DNA of 64,000 bases, taken from NCBI GenBank assembly GCA_040756415.1, contig JBFLYZ010000010.1, positions 12,048 through 76,047 of the forward strand, given 5' to 3'. Position numbers and translations under genes: made by a program. Position 1 is the stretch's first letter. Each line of letters starts with the position of its first letter. The DNA is from JBFLYZ01 sp040756415. Its GTDB lineage: Bacteria; Bacteroidota; Bacteroidia; JADZBD01. This document shows positions 33,216-40,754 of the stretch, piece by piece. The notes beneath the pieces are model-generated. The model worked only from the letters and a program-made list of their open reading frames with translations. It ran no database searches and had not been told where the DNA came from.

Positions 33216-35309
33216 CTACACTTTGATCCCGATCACCAGGATATCATCCAACTGCTCGATATGTCCTTTCCACTGATCTAAAGTCTCTTCCAGGAGGTCT
33301 TTCTGGCTTTGCATGGCCTTGTCGTAGATGGACACAAGCAGCTTTTTGAAGTTCCTGGTCATCATCTTTTTGCCCTTATCGCCCCCGAACTGGTCGGCAT
33401 AGCCATCGGAGAACAGGTACACGTGGTCGCCTTTCCTGATCTCCACCTCGTGGTTGATGAACTCCTGCATCTCGCTGGTGATGCCGCCCACGGCCGCCTT
33501 GGTGGAGCTGTACTCCAGCAATTGCCCATCGCGCACTATCCATAAGGGCCGGTTGGCGCCCGCGAACTCCAGCCTCATACGCTGCAGGTCGAAAGAGCAG
33601 AGGGCTATGTCCATGCCATCGCGCGAAGCGGTATGCTCCTCGTTCTGCTTGAGCGCGGCCTTTACGTTCAGGTTGACCGATGAAAGTATATCGGAAGGTT
33701 TGGAGAGATTGATCTCCAGTATAGCCTGGTTGAGCTTGTCGATGCCGATCATGCTCATAAAGGCGCCCGGTACCCCGTGTCCGGTGCAGTCGGCCGCGGC
33801 TATCATCACCCGGCTGCCCCGGTTGGCGAACCAGTAAAAATCACCGCTTACTATGTTCTTGGGGCGGAACATGATGAAGAATTCGGGGAAGACCTTTTTG
33901 ATCTCATCCGGATTGGGAAGAAGGGTGCTCTGTATCTGCTTGGCGTAATAGATGCTGTCGGAAATATCCTTGTTCTTTTCCTCGATGATGTTCTTCTGCA
34001 GCTCGATCTCGATATTGCGCAGCTCCAGGTCGCGGTTGGCCTTTTGCTTGAGCTGGTAGCGCCTGTACATGCCGGCAATAAGCATCAGAAGCAGTACGCC
34101 CGCCCCGACCGAGAACCAGAGTATCATTTTCGAGCGGGACTCTTGCATCTGGTTCTTCTGCGTAAGGAACTCGATCTCCTTCTGCTGCTTCTCCTCCTTA
34201 AAGGTCTCCTCCATCTTTTCCATCTGGGTCTTGATGTCGGCATTGCTCAGCGAATCTTTCAGCGCAGTGAATTTCTTGTAATATTCGTGCGCGGCCTTGT
34301 AATCGCCCGTTTTTTCCGAGAGGATAGAGAAGGTTTCGTAGGCCACTTTCAAGGCGCTGAGGTTATCGTATTTCTTGCTCAGCTCCACGGCCTGCTCAAG
34401 GGCCTGGCGGGCTTTCAGGAAATCGAAGCGCTCGATGTAGGCGCTGGCAATATTGCTCAGCAGCAAACAATTGTTCGATTCGTTGCCTATCTCTTTGTTG
34501 AAGTCGAGGGCCTGCTGGAAATAGTTCAGCGCCTTTACGTATTCTTTTTTGGCGGTGGCCGCGTTACCCAGGTTCTGCATCACGCTCGAGAGGTTGGGAG
34601 CCTTGCTGCCCATTTCCTCGTACAGGGCTTTCGACTTCAGGAAAAAATATTCGGCCGAGTCGTAATCCTCCACATCGTAATAGGTAATGCCCAGGTTCAT
34701 GAGGTTGATCGCCAGCCAGGGCTTGTTGTCCAGCTCGGTGTTCATCTTCATGGCCGTGAGAAAATACTCGCGGGCCTTGAGCGGCAATTGCTGGGAGAGG
34801 TAAATGTTGCCCAGGTTGTTGTAAACACCGGCAACTCCTTTCCTGTCATTGATGCTTTCGGATATTTTTTTTGAGGTGAGGTAGCTGTCCAGGGCCTCTT
34901 TGTTCTTGCCCAGCCGGTTGTAGGCATTGCCCAGGTTGTTCCAGGTGCGCGCCAGGTCCAGCTCGCAGTGAGGCGCTTTTTCAAAATAGGGTAGGGCTTT
35001 TTTCAGATACTCTACGCCTTCCTTGGCGTAACCGTAGGTAAAATAGCTGTAGCCGATCTCGAAATAGGATTTGCCGATGAACTTATCGCTTTGTATCTGC
35101 CCGGCCAGTTTCAGGGCCAGCTCGGCCTGTTCGATGGCTTTCATGTGGTCCTCGCTGAGCTCGATGCGGGCCAGCCGGAGGTAGGCCTTTACCGTGCCCG
35201 TATCCTGTTTGCCGGCTTCGATCACGGCCATAAGGCTGTCGCGCTCATCAGCAAAAGAAATGCCCCGGCACAATGTCAGGGCAAACAGCAATACATATAA
35301 TCTCTTCAT
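33216..35309 (-). CDS. TPR protein with C-terminal SpoIIE-type serine phosphatase domain
   Basis: A 697-residue membrane protein. The start is set at 35309 because MKRLYVLLFALTLCRGISFA is a clean signal peptide; a GTG at 35363 would add 18 residues and spoil it. Residues about 35-380 hold TPR repeats (AEYFFLKSKALYEEMG is one). A single membrane helix follows (MILWFSVGAGVLLLMLIAGMY, around 405-425), then a coiled coil, and the PP2C-like phosphatase of the SpoIIE/RsbU class from about 470: NIVSGDFYWF, AAADCTGHGVPGAFMSMIG, GMDIALCSFD and LFSDGYADQFGG, with the metal-binding aspartates. Such proteins signal through partner switching, but no anti-sigma or STAS gene is adjacent. It lies 50 bases downstream of a truncated paralogue. 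Confidence 0.88.
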   Translation of the reverse strand: MKRLYVLLFALTLCRGISFADERDSLMAVIEAGKQDTGTVKAYLRLARIELSEDHMKAIEQAELALKLAGQIQSDKFIGKSYFEIGYSYFTYGYAKEGVEYLKKALPYFEKAPHCELDLARTWNNLGNAYNRLGKNKEALDSYLTSKKISESINDRKGVAGVYNNLGNIYLSQQLPLKAREYFLTAMKMNTELDNKPWLAINLMNLGITYYDVEDYDSAEYFFLKSKALYEEMGSKAPNLSSVMQNLGNAATAKKEYVKALNYFQQALDFNKEIGNESNNCLLLSNIASAYIERFDFLKARQALEQAVELSKKYDNLSALKVAYETFSILSEKTGDYKAAHEYYKKFTALKDSLSNADIKTQMEKMEETFKEEKQQKEIEFLTQKNQMQESRSKMILWFSVGAGVLLLMLIAGMYRRYQLKQKANRDLELRNIEIELQKNIIEEKNKDISDSIYYAKQIQSTLLPNPDEIKKVFPEFFIMFRPKNIVSGDFYWFANRGSRVMIAAADCTGHGVPGAFMSMIGIDKLNQAILEINLSKPSDILSSVNLNVKAALKQNEEHTASRDGMDIALCSFDLQRMRLEFAGANRPLWIVRDGQLLEYSSTKAAVGGITSEMQEFINHEVEIRKGDHVYLFSDGYADQFGGDKGKKMMTRNFKKLLVSIYDKAMQSQKDLLEETLDQWKGHIEQLDDILVIGIKV

Positions 35310-35359
35310 GGGCGTTGCTCCGGAACAAAAATCGCATTCCGCAGCCATTTGGCAAAATA

Positions 35360-36838
35360 TCACGGATTTTTTATGTCGTGCCTGGAAAGGGCCCTGCCGA
35401 TGTACTTCTCAGAAGGCAGAAGACTTTGCTGTATCCGCCTGGCATAATGAATGGAATCCAGGATCTCGCGCTGCTTCTCCTCTACAAGCGCCTTTTGCCG
35501 GGTGATCACCTCGTTTGCTTTCTGTTTTTCGCGGTAACCCCGGTAAATGAAAAAGGCAAGCAGCAGCATGACGAAGAAGCCTGCTATGAATCCGTTCCGC
35601 TGCAGAGAAGCGCGCTGTGCATCGGCATCACTGCGGGCCAGTTGGGCATCTTTGCGCAGCAGTTCCTTGTCCTTTTTCTCGGTATTGTACTTTTCCTGCA
35701 GCTCATTCACCTGCATGGAGTTCTTTTCATTGAGGAGGGTGTCCTTCAGCCCCGTATATTTCTGGTAGAAAAGGTATGCCTTTTCAAAATTCTTTTGCGC
35801 TCCATAGGCGTCAGCAAGGCCCTTATAGCATTCCTTTATTATTTCCCTCGCGCCTATCCCGGTGGCGGTGCTTAGCGTTTGCTGCGTCATGGCTATGCAG
35901 GAGGCATAGTCCATCTTTTCAAAATAGAGCCGCGCGATATTGAGGCCGATACCGGCCACCTCCATTTTGTTCCCGGTCTGCTCGTGGATTTTCACGGATT
36001 CGAGAAACATGCTTAACGCCACTTCGTTCTTTCCCATTTGCTGGTACACGTTTCCGATATTATTCAGTGTAAGAGCTATGCCGGCCATATCACCGGCCGC
36101 CTTTCGGATATCCAGGGCCCGTAAAAGATAATCCAGCGACTTGCTGTATCCGGCCGTATCGCGCTCCGACATGGCAATGACCAGGCTGGTGTTCCCGATA
36201 TTGCTCAGGCAGGTGGCTACAGTCAGCCGGTCGCCAAGTTTTTCGAAAAGCTCCAGGGCCTGCTGGTAATATGATTGGGCCTGGTTCATCAATTCGATAT
36301 TATTGGTCAGCGTGGCCTTATTGTAGTATACATTGCCGATATTGACCAGGGCGCTTCCTTCTCCGGGCAGATCGTTGATATCCTCACGCAGCTTGAGCGA
36401 CTGCAGGTAATATTCAATGGCCTGGTCATAGTCGCCACGGCTGCGGCTCACCAATCCCAGATTATTGTAGGCCGAAGCCATGCCTTTTTTGTTCTTTAGC
36501 GAAACATAGATGTCGAGCGCGCGCTGCTGGTCCTTTTCCGATGAGTCGAGCAGGGCCAGGTAAAAAAACGCCACGCCCCGGTTGCCGTAGGCCTTGGCTT
36601 GCCCGAACCGGAAGCCGAGCTGCTGCGCCAGGGCAAGCGCCTCGCCCGCAAATTCAACCGAACGCGAAGGATCAAGGGTCCAGTACTTGACCGCGATCTG
36701 GTTGAGCAGGTTGACCTTGTTGGTGTCTTCCGAGGCTGTTTTGAGAAGATGGGCCAATGAGTCGAGCTGCGAAGTTTGCGCTTGCATAAGCGGTGCCATG
36801 AACAAACATAGCAGCAGATAAAAAGGGTGTTTAGCCAT
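35360..36838 (-). CDS. TPR signalling protein cut off at the start of its phosphatase domain
   Basis: A 492-residue paralogue of the next gene. It has a signal peptide (AKHPFYLLLCLFMAPLMQAQ), TPR repeats (residues about 30-380, such as GDYDQAIEYYLQSLKLRED), a membrane helix (GFIAGFFVMLLLAFFIYRGY, near 415-435) and a coiled coil. It then ends within the linker just before the phosphatase: ILDSIHYARRIQQSLLPSEK and a short tail. In the neighbour the same motif (YYAKQIQSTLLPNPDE) leads into the catalytic domain. It therefore keeps the sensor half and lacks all phosphatase motifs. Truncated forms with this ending may be a stable class. It could heterodimerise with its neighbour. It is transcribed together with it (50-base gap). 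Confidence 0.8.
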   Translation of the reverse strand: MAKHPFYLLLCLFMAPLMQAQTSQLDSLAHLLKTASEDTNKVNLLNQIAVKYWTLDPSRSVEFAGEALALAQQLGFRFGQAKAYGNRGVAFFYLALLDSSEKDQQRALDIYVSLKNKKGMASAYNNLGLVSRSRGDYDQAIEYYLQSLKLREDINDLPGEGSALVNIGNVYYNKATLTNNIELMNQAQSYYQQALELFEKLGDRLTVATCLSNIGNTSLVIAMSERDTAGYSKSLDYLLRALDIRKAAGDMAGIALTLNNIGNVYQQMGKNEVALSMFLESVKIHEQTGNKMEVAGIGLNIARLYFEKMDYASCIAMTQQTLSTATGIGAREIIKECYKGLADAYGAQKNFEKAYLFYQKYTGLKDTLLNEKNSMQVNELQEKYNTEKKDKELLRKDAQLARSDADAQRASLQRNGFIAGFFVMLLLAFFIYRGYREKQKANEVITRQKALVEEKQREILDSIHYARRIQQSLLPSEKYIGRALSRHDIKNP

Positions 36839-36882
36839 GAGGTAAATATAGTATAAATGGCTTTTTTTTACCTTAGCCCCAC

Positions 36883-37431
36883 ATGAAAAACCTTTATATC
36901 ATCCTCGCAGTGATCGGACTCTGGTCCTTTACCCTGGCGGACGACAGTTGCGGCAAGCAGCGCTGGGAGATAAAGACCCTGAGCGATAAGGATGCCGGCA
37001 AGATCAGGCTCAAGCCGAAGAAGACCACCATCAGGAAAATGCGCGCCTTAAAAGTAAAGCCCACCAAGGACGATACGCCCCGTCAGCCCATTGAGATGAA
37101 AGCGGTGAAACTGGATTGCTACATTGCCGAGTACAAGAAGGAGGGCGATCACGATTATCACCTCATTATTTTCAGCGGCAAGGATACCATGGTGGCCGAG
37201 ATCGTGGACCCCGATTGCCCTGACGCGAAAAAGAGCCAGTATAACAGCACCTTCAGAACGGTGCGCGATACCTTTGACGTCTATAAAAAACAGGGGAAAT
37301 ATAAAAAACACAAGTGGCGCATCACGGGAATACCCTTTATAGACGTGAAGCATAACGGAACCAGGCCTGAAGGGCAGGCGCCCAACGAGGTGGAGATACA
37401 CCCCGTGATGAAAATGGAGAGACTGAATTAG
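36883..37431 (+). CDS. Small secreted protein of unknown function
   Basis: A 182-residue protein with a short signal peptide (KNLYIILAVIGLWSFTLA) and a basic linker (KIRLKPKKTTIRKMRALKV). The C-terminal half ends WRITGIPFIDVKHNG and then APNEVEIHPVMKMERLN. This ending (hydrophobic, Gly, then VEIHPV) recurs in small secreted bacterial proteins of unknown role that I recall as having the same Phe/Ile-Asp-x-x-His layout. There is no sorting domain, so it is probably periplasmic. The gene is divergent from the TPR gene at 36838 with only 44 bases between. An inverted repeat begins five bases after its stop. Confidence 0.65.
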   Translation: MKNLYIILAVIGLWSFTLADDSCGKQRWEIKTLSDKDAGKIRLKPKKTTIRKMRALKVKPTKDDTPRQPIEMKAVKLDCYIAEYKKEGDHDYHLIIFSGKDTMVAEIVDPDCPDAKKSQYNSTFRTVRDTFDVYKKQGKYKKHKWRITGIPFIDVKHNGTRPEGQAPNEVEIHPVMKMERLN

Positions 37432-37435
37432 TATG

Positions 37436-37534
37436 TAGTTTGTAGTGTGTGGTTTGTAGGACGTTGCTGATTTGCATCCCGGCTACCCCGTAACCTATAA
37501 CAACTACAAACTACCTACTACACACTACAAACTA
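37436..37534. repeat. Long interrupted inverted repeat before the PycTM-like gene
   Basis: Outer arms of 15 bp (37436-37450 and 37520-37534) are perfect, and inner arms of 8 bp (37452-37459 and 37504-37511) are also perfect. The left strand is built from TAGTTTGTAG-like words and the right from their complements. The spacer is about 44 bases. It fills the gap between two same-strand genes. Confidence 0.75.
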
Positions 37535-37539
37535 TTCTC

Positions 37540-38043
37540 ATGTACGACAAGCTTAAGGATATATTCGATAACGTGAACGAATGGCTGCGCTTTGCCGAGG
37601 CCAAGCATGGGGCGCTGATCGTGCTCAACAGCGGTGTGATATTCGGTGTGCTGAGCGTGCGCAAGGATTATCCCATGATCCCCGAAGCGGTCATTATGGT
37701 GTCGCTGGCCTGCCTGGGACTGAGCATACTCTTCTCCTTCGTTTCGCTCTTTCCGCGCTCGCGCAAAAGGCCGGTGGACAAGCCCAGGCCAAAGAACGCC
37801 AACCTGTTCTTCAACGGCCATCTCTGCCTCTTCGATACCGAGGACCTGAAGGCTGAGCTCAACCGCAGCCTGAACACCGGCCACCTCTTTACTCCGCTGG
37901 AGGAGAACCTGGTGGAGCAGATCATCATCGCATCGGGTATAGCCAGCACCAAATACATCCTGTTCAAGCGCGCGCTCATCGCTACGGTGTGCGCGTTTGT
38001 GGTGCCGGTGCTGTACGCAGCCTGGCTCTTTGCGGTAAAATAA
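37540..38043 (+). CDS. PycTM-like membrane protein (DUF5706 / Pycsar effector family)
   Basis: A 167-residue membrane protein. Its layout fits the Pycsar effector transmembrane family: an N-terminal amphipathic helix with NEWLRFAEAKHGALIVLNSG, two helices (about 24-40 and 48-68), a cytoplasmic middle (residues 70-130), then ENLVEQIIIASGIASTKYIL and a last helix (150-166). The lysine in FAEAK and the late K in ASTKYIL match the conserved spacing I know for this family. In known Pycsar defence, a cyclase makes cCMP or cUMP, which opens such a protein and damages the membrane. No cyclase gene is in this window, so it is orphan or has another role. It is followed by a terminator hairpin. Confidence 0.6.
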   Translation: MYDKLKDIFDNVNEWLRFAEAKHGALIVLNSGVIFGVLSVRKDYPMIPEAVIMVSLACLGLSILFSFVSLFPRSRKRPVDKPRPKNANLFFNGHLCLFDTEDLKAELNRSLNTGHLFTPLEENLVEQIIIASGIASTKYILFKRALIATVCAFVVPVLYAAWLFAVK

Positions 38044-38076
38044 AAGCGCCCTGTCTCCGGATGAAAACAGGGCGCT
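38042..38076. terminator. Bidirectional terminator between convergent genes
   Basis: A perfect 10-bp stem (38045-38054 against 38067-38076, 12-base loop) starts at the stop codon of the PycTM-like gene. On the minus strand it is followed by TTTT. It serves the small minus-strand pair (stop at 38081) and probably the PycTM-like gene. Confidence 0.75.
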
Positions 38077-38080
38077 GCCC

Positions 38081-38272
38081 TTATTGGGTTTTTATTTCCG
38101 TTGTGCCGGTATTGCTTTTGCCTTCATCACCGCAATAGTTATATGCTTTGCAATGTCCGTCTTTTCCCCAGCCGCCTTTATGGCAATAGTGGTGGCCCAG
38201 GGTGGCGAAAAGGGTGCCGGCCGTCAGCACGGTGGTCACGATAAAGACCGTGATCTTGGTTGATCGTTTCAT
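38081..38272 (-). CDS. Small exported Cys/His-rich protein
   Basis: A 63-residue protein with an N-terminal membrane helix or signal (KRSTKITVFIVTTVLTAGTLF). A short Cys/His-rich segment follows, HHYCHKGGWGKDGHC and then CGDEG: H27, H28, C30, H31, H40, C41 and C47. This cluster looks suited to binding a metal ion. The family is not recognised. The gene begins five bases after the neighbouring small gene, so the two are an operon. The ending is polar (TGTTEIKTQ). A periplasmic metal-binding or sensing role is inferred from composition only. Confidence 0.6.
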   Translation of the reverse strand: MKRSTKITVFIVTTVLTAGTLFATLGHHYCHKGGWGKDGHCKAYNYCGDEGKSNTGTTEIKTQ

Positions 38273-38277
38273 GATGA

Positions 38278-38517
38278 TTAAGGATTAGGGGTTTGTTTTT
38301 CAGTGGTTGTTGCATCGGGATTCTCCCTGTAATAGCCGCAGCAGCCGTAATAGCCCTCGGCAGCATAGCGTTTGCGCCACCCGCCCCAGAGCAGGTGAAA
38401 GATGGCTTTGATGACCAGGAAGAACAGGATGATCTTGAGGAGCAGGAAAGGGGCCAGGAAGATGAGTGCGCCTGCCAATACGCCTGCCGCAATGGTTTTA
38501 AGTACTTGTGTTGACAT
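38278..38517 (-). CDS. Small membrane protein with Cys-Cys motif
   Basis: A 79-residue protein with two long hydrophobic helices back to back (TIAAGVLAGALIFLAPFLL and LKIILFFLVIKAIFHLLWGG). Then come a basic stretch (GGWRKRY) and a tyrosine/cysteine patch (EGYYGCCGYYRE, C59-C60). The tail is polar. It is a predicted inner-membrane protein with the soluble tail in the cytoplasm by the positive-inside rule. I do not know a family. It is the first gene of a two-gene operon with the Cys/His-rich protein; a 20-bp near-palindrome sits 24 bases upstream. Confidence 0.55.
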   Translation of the reverse strand: MSTQVLKTIAAGVLAGALIFLAPFLLLKIILFFLVIKAIFHLLWGGWRKRYAAEGYYGCCGYYRENPDATTTEKQTPNP

Positions 38518-38540
38518 GATAAAGGGTTTTTTGTTTAGCC

Positions 38541-38560
38541 CGCCAGTTGTACACCTGGCG
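38541..38560. promoter_or_regulatory. 20-bp near-palindrome upstream of the small-gene pair
   Basis: CGCCAGTTGTACACCTGGCG is symmetrical except at one mirrored pair, with a perfect TGTACA centre. It lies 24 bases before the ATG of the small membrane protein. This is typical of a dimeric repressor site, but no regulator can be named. Confidence 0.4.
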
Positions 38561-38746
38561 AGGGGTTATACCGCATAGACGGATAGGCCTGCCCGCGTAT
38601 TTTAAAGATTGTGCGGATTTTTTACCTTATCTGATCTGTACATGAATTGCTCCCGCTGGCAGCCCGAATGGTTCCCGGCCGTGGATACGGTAAGGCGGCC
38701 GCACGGTTGGGAATACGAGTAAAAGATTGCAGAATGTAAGGCTGAG

Positions 38747-39157
38747 TTATAAATCCGGCAGCTCTATTTCATCCTCCACGATAAACGCTCCCGGGAAATC
38801 GGCCTTGATCTTTTGCAGGAATTGATAAGCCTCTAATTTCGTGCGGAAATTACCCGCGCGGATCTTGAAATAAGGCGTTTCAAAGAGCTCGTAAGCCTTC
38901 ATGTCGGGGTTCTTGCTCAAAAACTTTGATTTGGCGTCCTTGGCCTTCATTTTTTCGGCCCCGAAGAACACCTGCACCCGGTAGCCTTTGATCTTCCCGT
39001 TCTGGCTATCGGTGTATTTCTGCACCATCTCAGCCACCTTCTCATCCTGCACGATCTCCACCTTTCCGCTGTCGGGGTTCTGGGCGCAGACCATAAACGG
39101 AAATAAGGGCAAAAACAGGCCGAGAGCGAGCGAGCGTAAAGCGGTGGAAAAATACAT
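38747..39157 (-). CDS. SPOR-domain protein
   Basis: A 136-residue exported protein. A signal peptide (residues 1-25, ending MVCAQ) is followed by an acidic linker, then a SPOR domain over the last 75 residues: GYRVQVFFGAEKMKAKDAKS, YFKIRAGNFRTKLEAYQFLQ and FPGAFIVEDEI. SPOR domains bind denuded glycan strands of peptidoglycan at division sites. The missing second part is normal, as short SPOR proteins of this kind occur across Bacteroidota. It is divergent from the ACIII operon. A -7 box lies almost on top of the start codon, which suggests a leaderless transcript. Confidence 0.85.
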   Translation of the reverse strand: MYFSTALRSLALGLFLPLFPFMVCAQNPDSGKVEIVQDEKVAEMVQKYTDSQNGKIKGYRVQVFFGAEKMKAKDAKSKFLSKNPDMKAYELFETPYFKIRAGNFRTKLEAYQFLQKIKADFPGAFIVEDEIELPDL

Positions 39158-39161
39158 GGAG

Positions 39162-39169
39162 CAAAGGTA
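39162..39169 (-). promoter_or_regulatory. -7 box TACCTTTG adjacent to the SPOR gene start
   Basis: Minus-strand TACCTTTG matches TAnnTTTG and ends only four bases before the ATG at 39157. If used, transcription would begin at about the A of the ATG. No -33 TTTG at the proper spacing was found; CAAA at 39184-39187 is four bases too close. Confidence 0.4.
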
Positions 39170-39358
39170 GATTATTTCGCCTACAAAGCATTTTTGATGC
39201 CATTTTCGGCATCGATAAAGGCGTTGCGCGAAGCGACAAAAACCGCTCTAAAAATAGATAAAATATTTGCAAGCACTTTCTCTTATTTAGAATGATTTTA
39301 AATTACTTTTTGTGTATTAAATTTCCCACAAAATTAATTTACGGTTTGATTCTTCTTA

Positions 39359-39366
39359 TAAATTTG
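39359..39366 (+). promoter_or_regulatory. -7 box TAAATTTG of the ACIII-cytochrome oxidase operon
   Basis: Exact TAnnTTTG match with a near -33 element (TTTA at 39338-39341). Start site near 39373 gives a leader of about 68 bases before actA. The surrounding stretch is very AT-rich. Gaps within the operon are short and no terminator is seen before 50937, so one transcript may carry all eight genes. Confidence 0.5.
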
Positions 39367-39440
39367 TCGCGCAAATACCAGGATTGTCACAGAATTGTCA
39401 ATGGGTATTTTACGGAATTAGTTAACAGTAAAACCTTTAT

Positions 39441-40724
39441 ATGATAACATTGTGCAGCAGCCGATTCCGACCAGGATTGGCACTCGTTACCACCCTCGCA
39501 CTGTCACTGCTCCTTTTCACCTCCACAGCTTACGCGGCATCTGACGGAAAAAAGATCTTCAAAACCAATTGCGCCAGTTGTCACTTCCTGGACGATAAAA
39601 TGTCTACCGGACCCGGCCTGGCCGGCATCTCCGGCAGGCGGCCGGATAAGCAATGGCTGTTCGATTGGGTGAAGGATAACGAGACTTTTGCCAAGAAGAA
39701 TCCGGACGCCATGTCCCTGAAGAACAAGTATCCGGGTTCAATGAACGTGTTCGCTGGCGTGCTTTCCGATGAGGATATCAAAGCTGTAGTTGATTATATC
39801 TATTCCGAACCGGGCCCGGAGAAGAAGGTCACCGATGGTGGCGGAACCACTACCCAAACAGGGCCGGTGGTAGAGGAAAAAGGCATTAACCCGGTTTACC
39901 TGCTTCTTACCATTGCGGCCATCCTGCTCATACTTATTAACGTGCTCAAGAGCGTTAAGAAGAACCTGCAGAACGCCCGCAACAGGGAGCTGGGCCTTCC
40001 TGCCTTGCCCGAATACACCTTCCGCCAGTGGTGTTCGCATAACAAGCGCACCGTTGCGGTAGTGCTCATCTTCTTCTTCGCATGGGGCAGCAAGGCCGCC
40101 TGGGATGGCATGTGGGACCTGGGCGTATATACCGGCTACAAGCCCGATCAGCCCATCAAGTTCTCGCACAAGATACATGCCGGTGACAACAAAATAGCCT
40201 GTGAATACTGCCACTCGGGGGTGCTCAAATCCAAAGTGGCCGGTGTGCCTTCGGTTAACGTTTGTATGAACTGCCATAAGGGTATTGAGTCAGGCCCCAC
40301 CACCGGCACTGAAGAAATAGCCAAGATCTATGAGGCGGCCGGTTTCGATGCCAGCACCAAAACCTATTCGAAGACCCCTAAGCCGCTGGTATGGAACAAA
40401 GTACATGTGCTTCCCGATTTCGTTTTCTTCAGCCACCAGCAGCACGTGGTAGTGGGTAAGCAGGAATGCGTTACCTGCCATGGCGATCTTACCAAGATGG
40501 ATGTGGCGCAGCAGACCGTACCCCTGACCATGGGATGGTGCGTGGAGTGCCACCATAAGACCGAGGTTCCCGGCCTGGCCACCGATCAGAAGACCGGAAC
40601 GGCCGTGAACGCTTATTACGAAGAGCTGCACAAGAACCTGAAGCTGAAATATAGGGGCAAGGCGGATAGCCTGCTCACCGTTGAGCGTATGGGCGGACTG
40701 GAGTGCGGTAAGTGCCATTATTAA
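39441..40724 (+). CDS. actA: Alternative complex III subunit A: multihaem cytochrome c with an extra N-terminal haem domain
   Basis: A 427-residue periplasmic membrane-anchored cytochrome. After a signal region (residues 1-32), an N-terminal monohaem domain carries CASCH (44-48). A membrane helix follows (YLLLTIAAILLILINVLKS, about 155-173) and then a second, pentahaem part with CEYCH (254), CMNCH (275), CVTCH (343), CVECH (367) and CGKCH (422). The pentahaem section is the ActA type that takes electrons within alternative complex III. Six c-type haem sites in total are seen. It is the first gene of actABCDEF-coxB-coxA and receives electrons ultimately from quinol through ActB. Confidence 0.9.
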   Translation: MITLCSSRFRPGLALVTTLALSLLLFTSTAYAASDGKKIFKTNCASCHFLDDKMSTGPGLAGISGRRPDKQWLFDWVKDNETFAKKNPDAMSLKNKYPGSMNVFAGVLSDEDIKAVVDYIYSEPGPEKKVTDGGGTTTQTGPVVEEKGINPVYLLLTIAAILLILINVLKSVKKNLQNARNRELGLPALPEYTFRQWCSHNKRTVAVVLIFFFAWGSKAAWDGMWDLGVYTGYKPDQPIKFSHKIHAGDNKIACEYCHSGVLKSKVAGVPSVNVCMNCHKGIESGPTTGTEEIAKIYEAAGFDASTKTYSKTPKPLVWNKVHVLPDFVFFSHQQHVVVGKQECVTCHGDLTKMDVAQQTVPLTMGWCVECHHKTEVPGLATDQKTGTAVNAYYEELHKNLKLKYRGKADSLLTVERMGGLECGKCHY

Positions 40725-40754
40725 TCCTGAATTGACCTTTTTTATATAAGCCGT

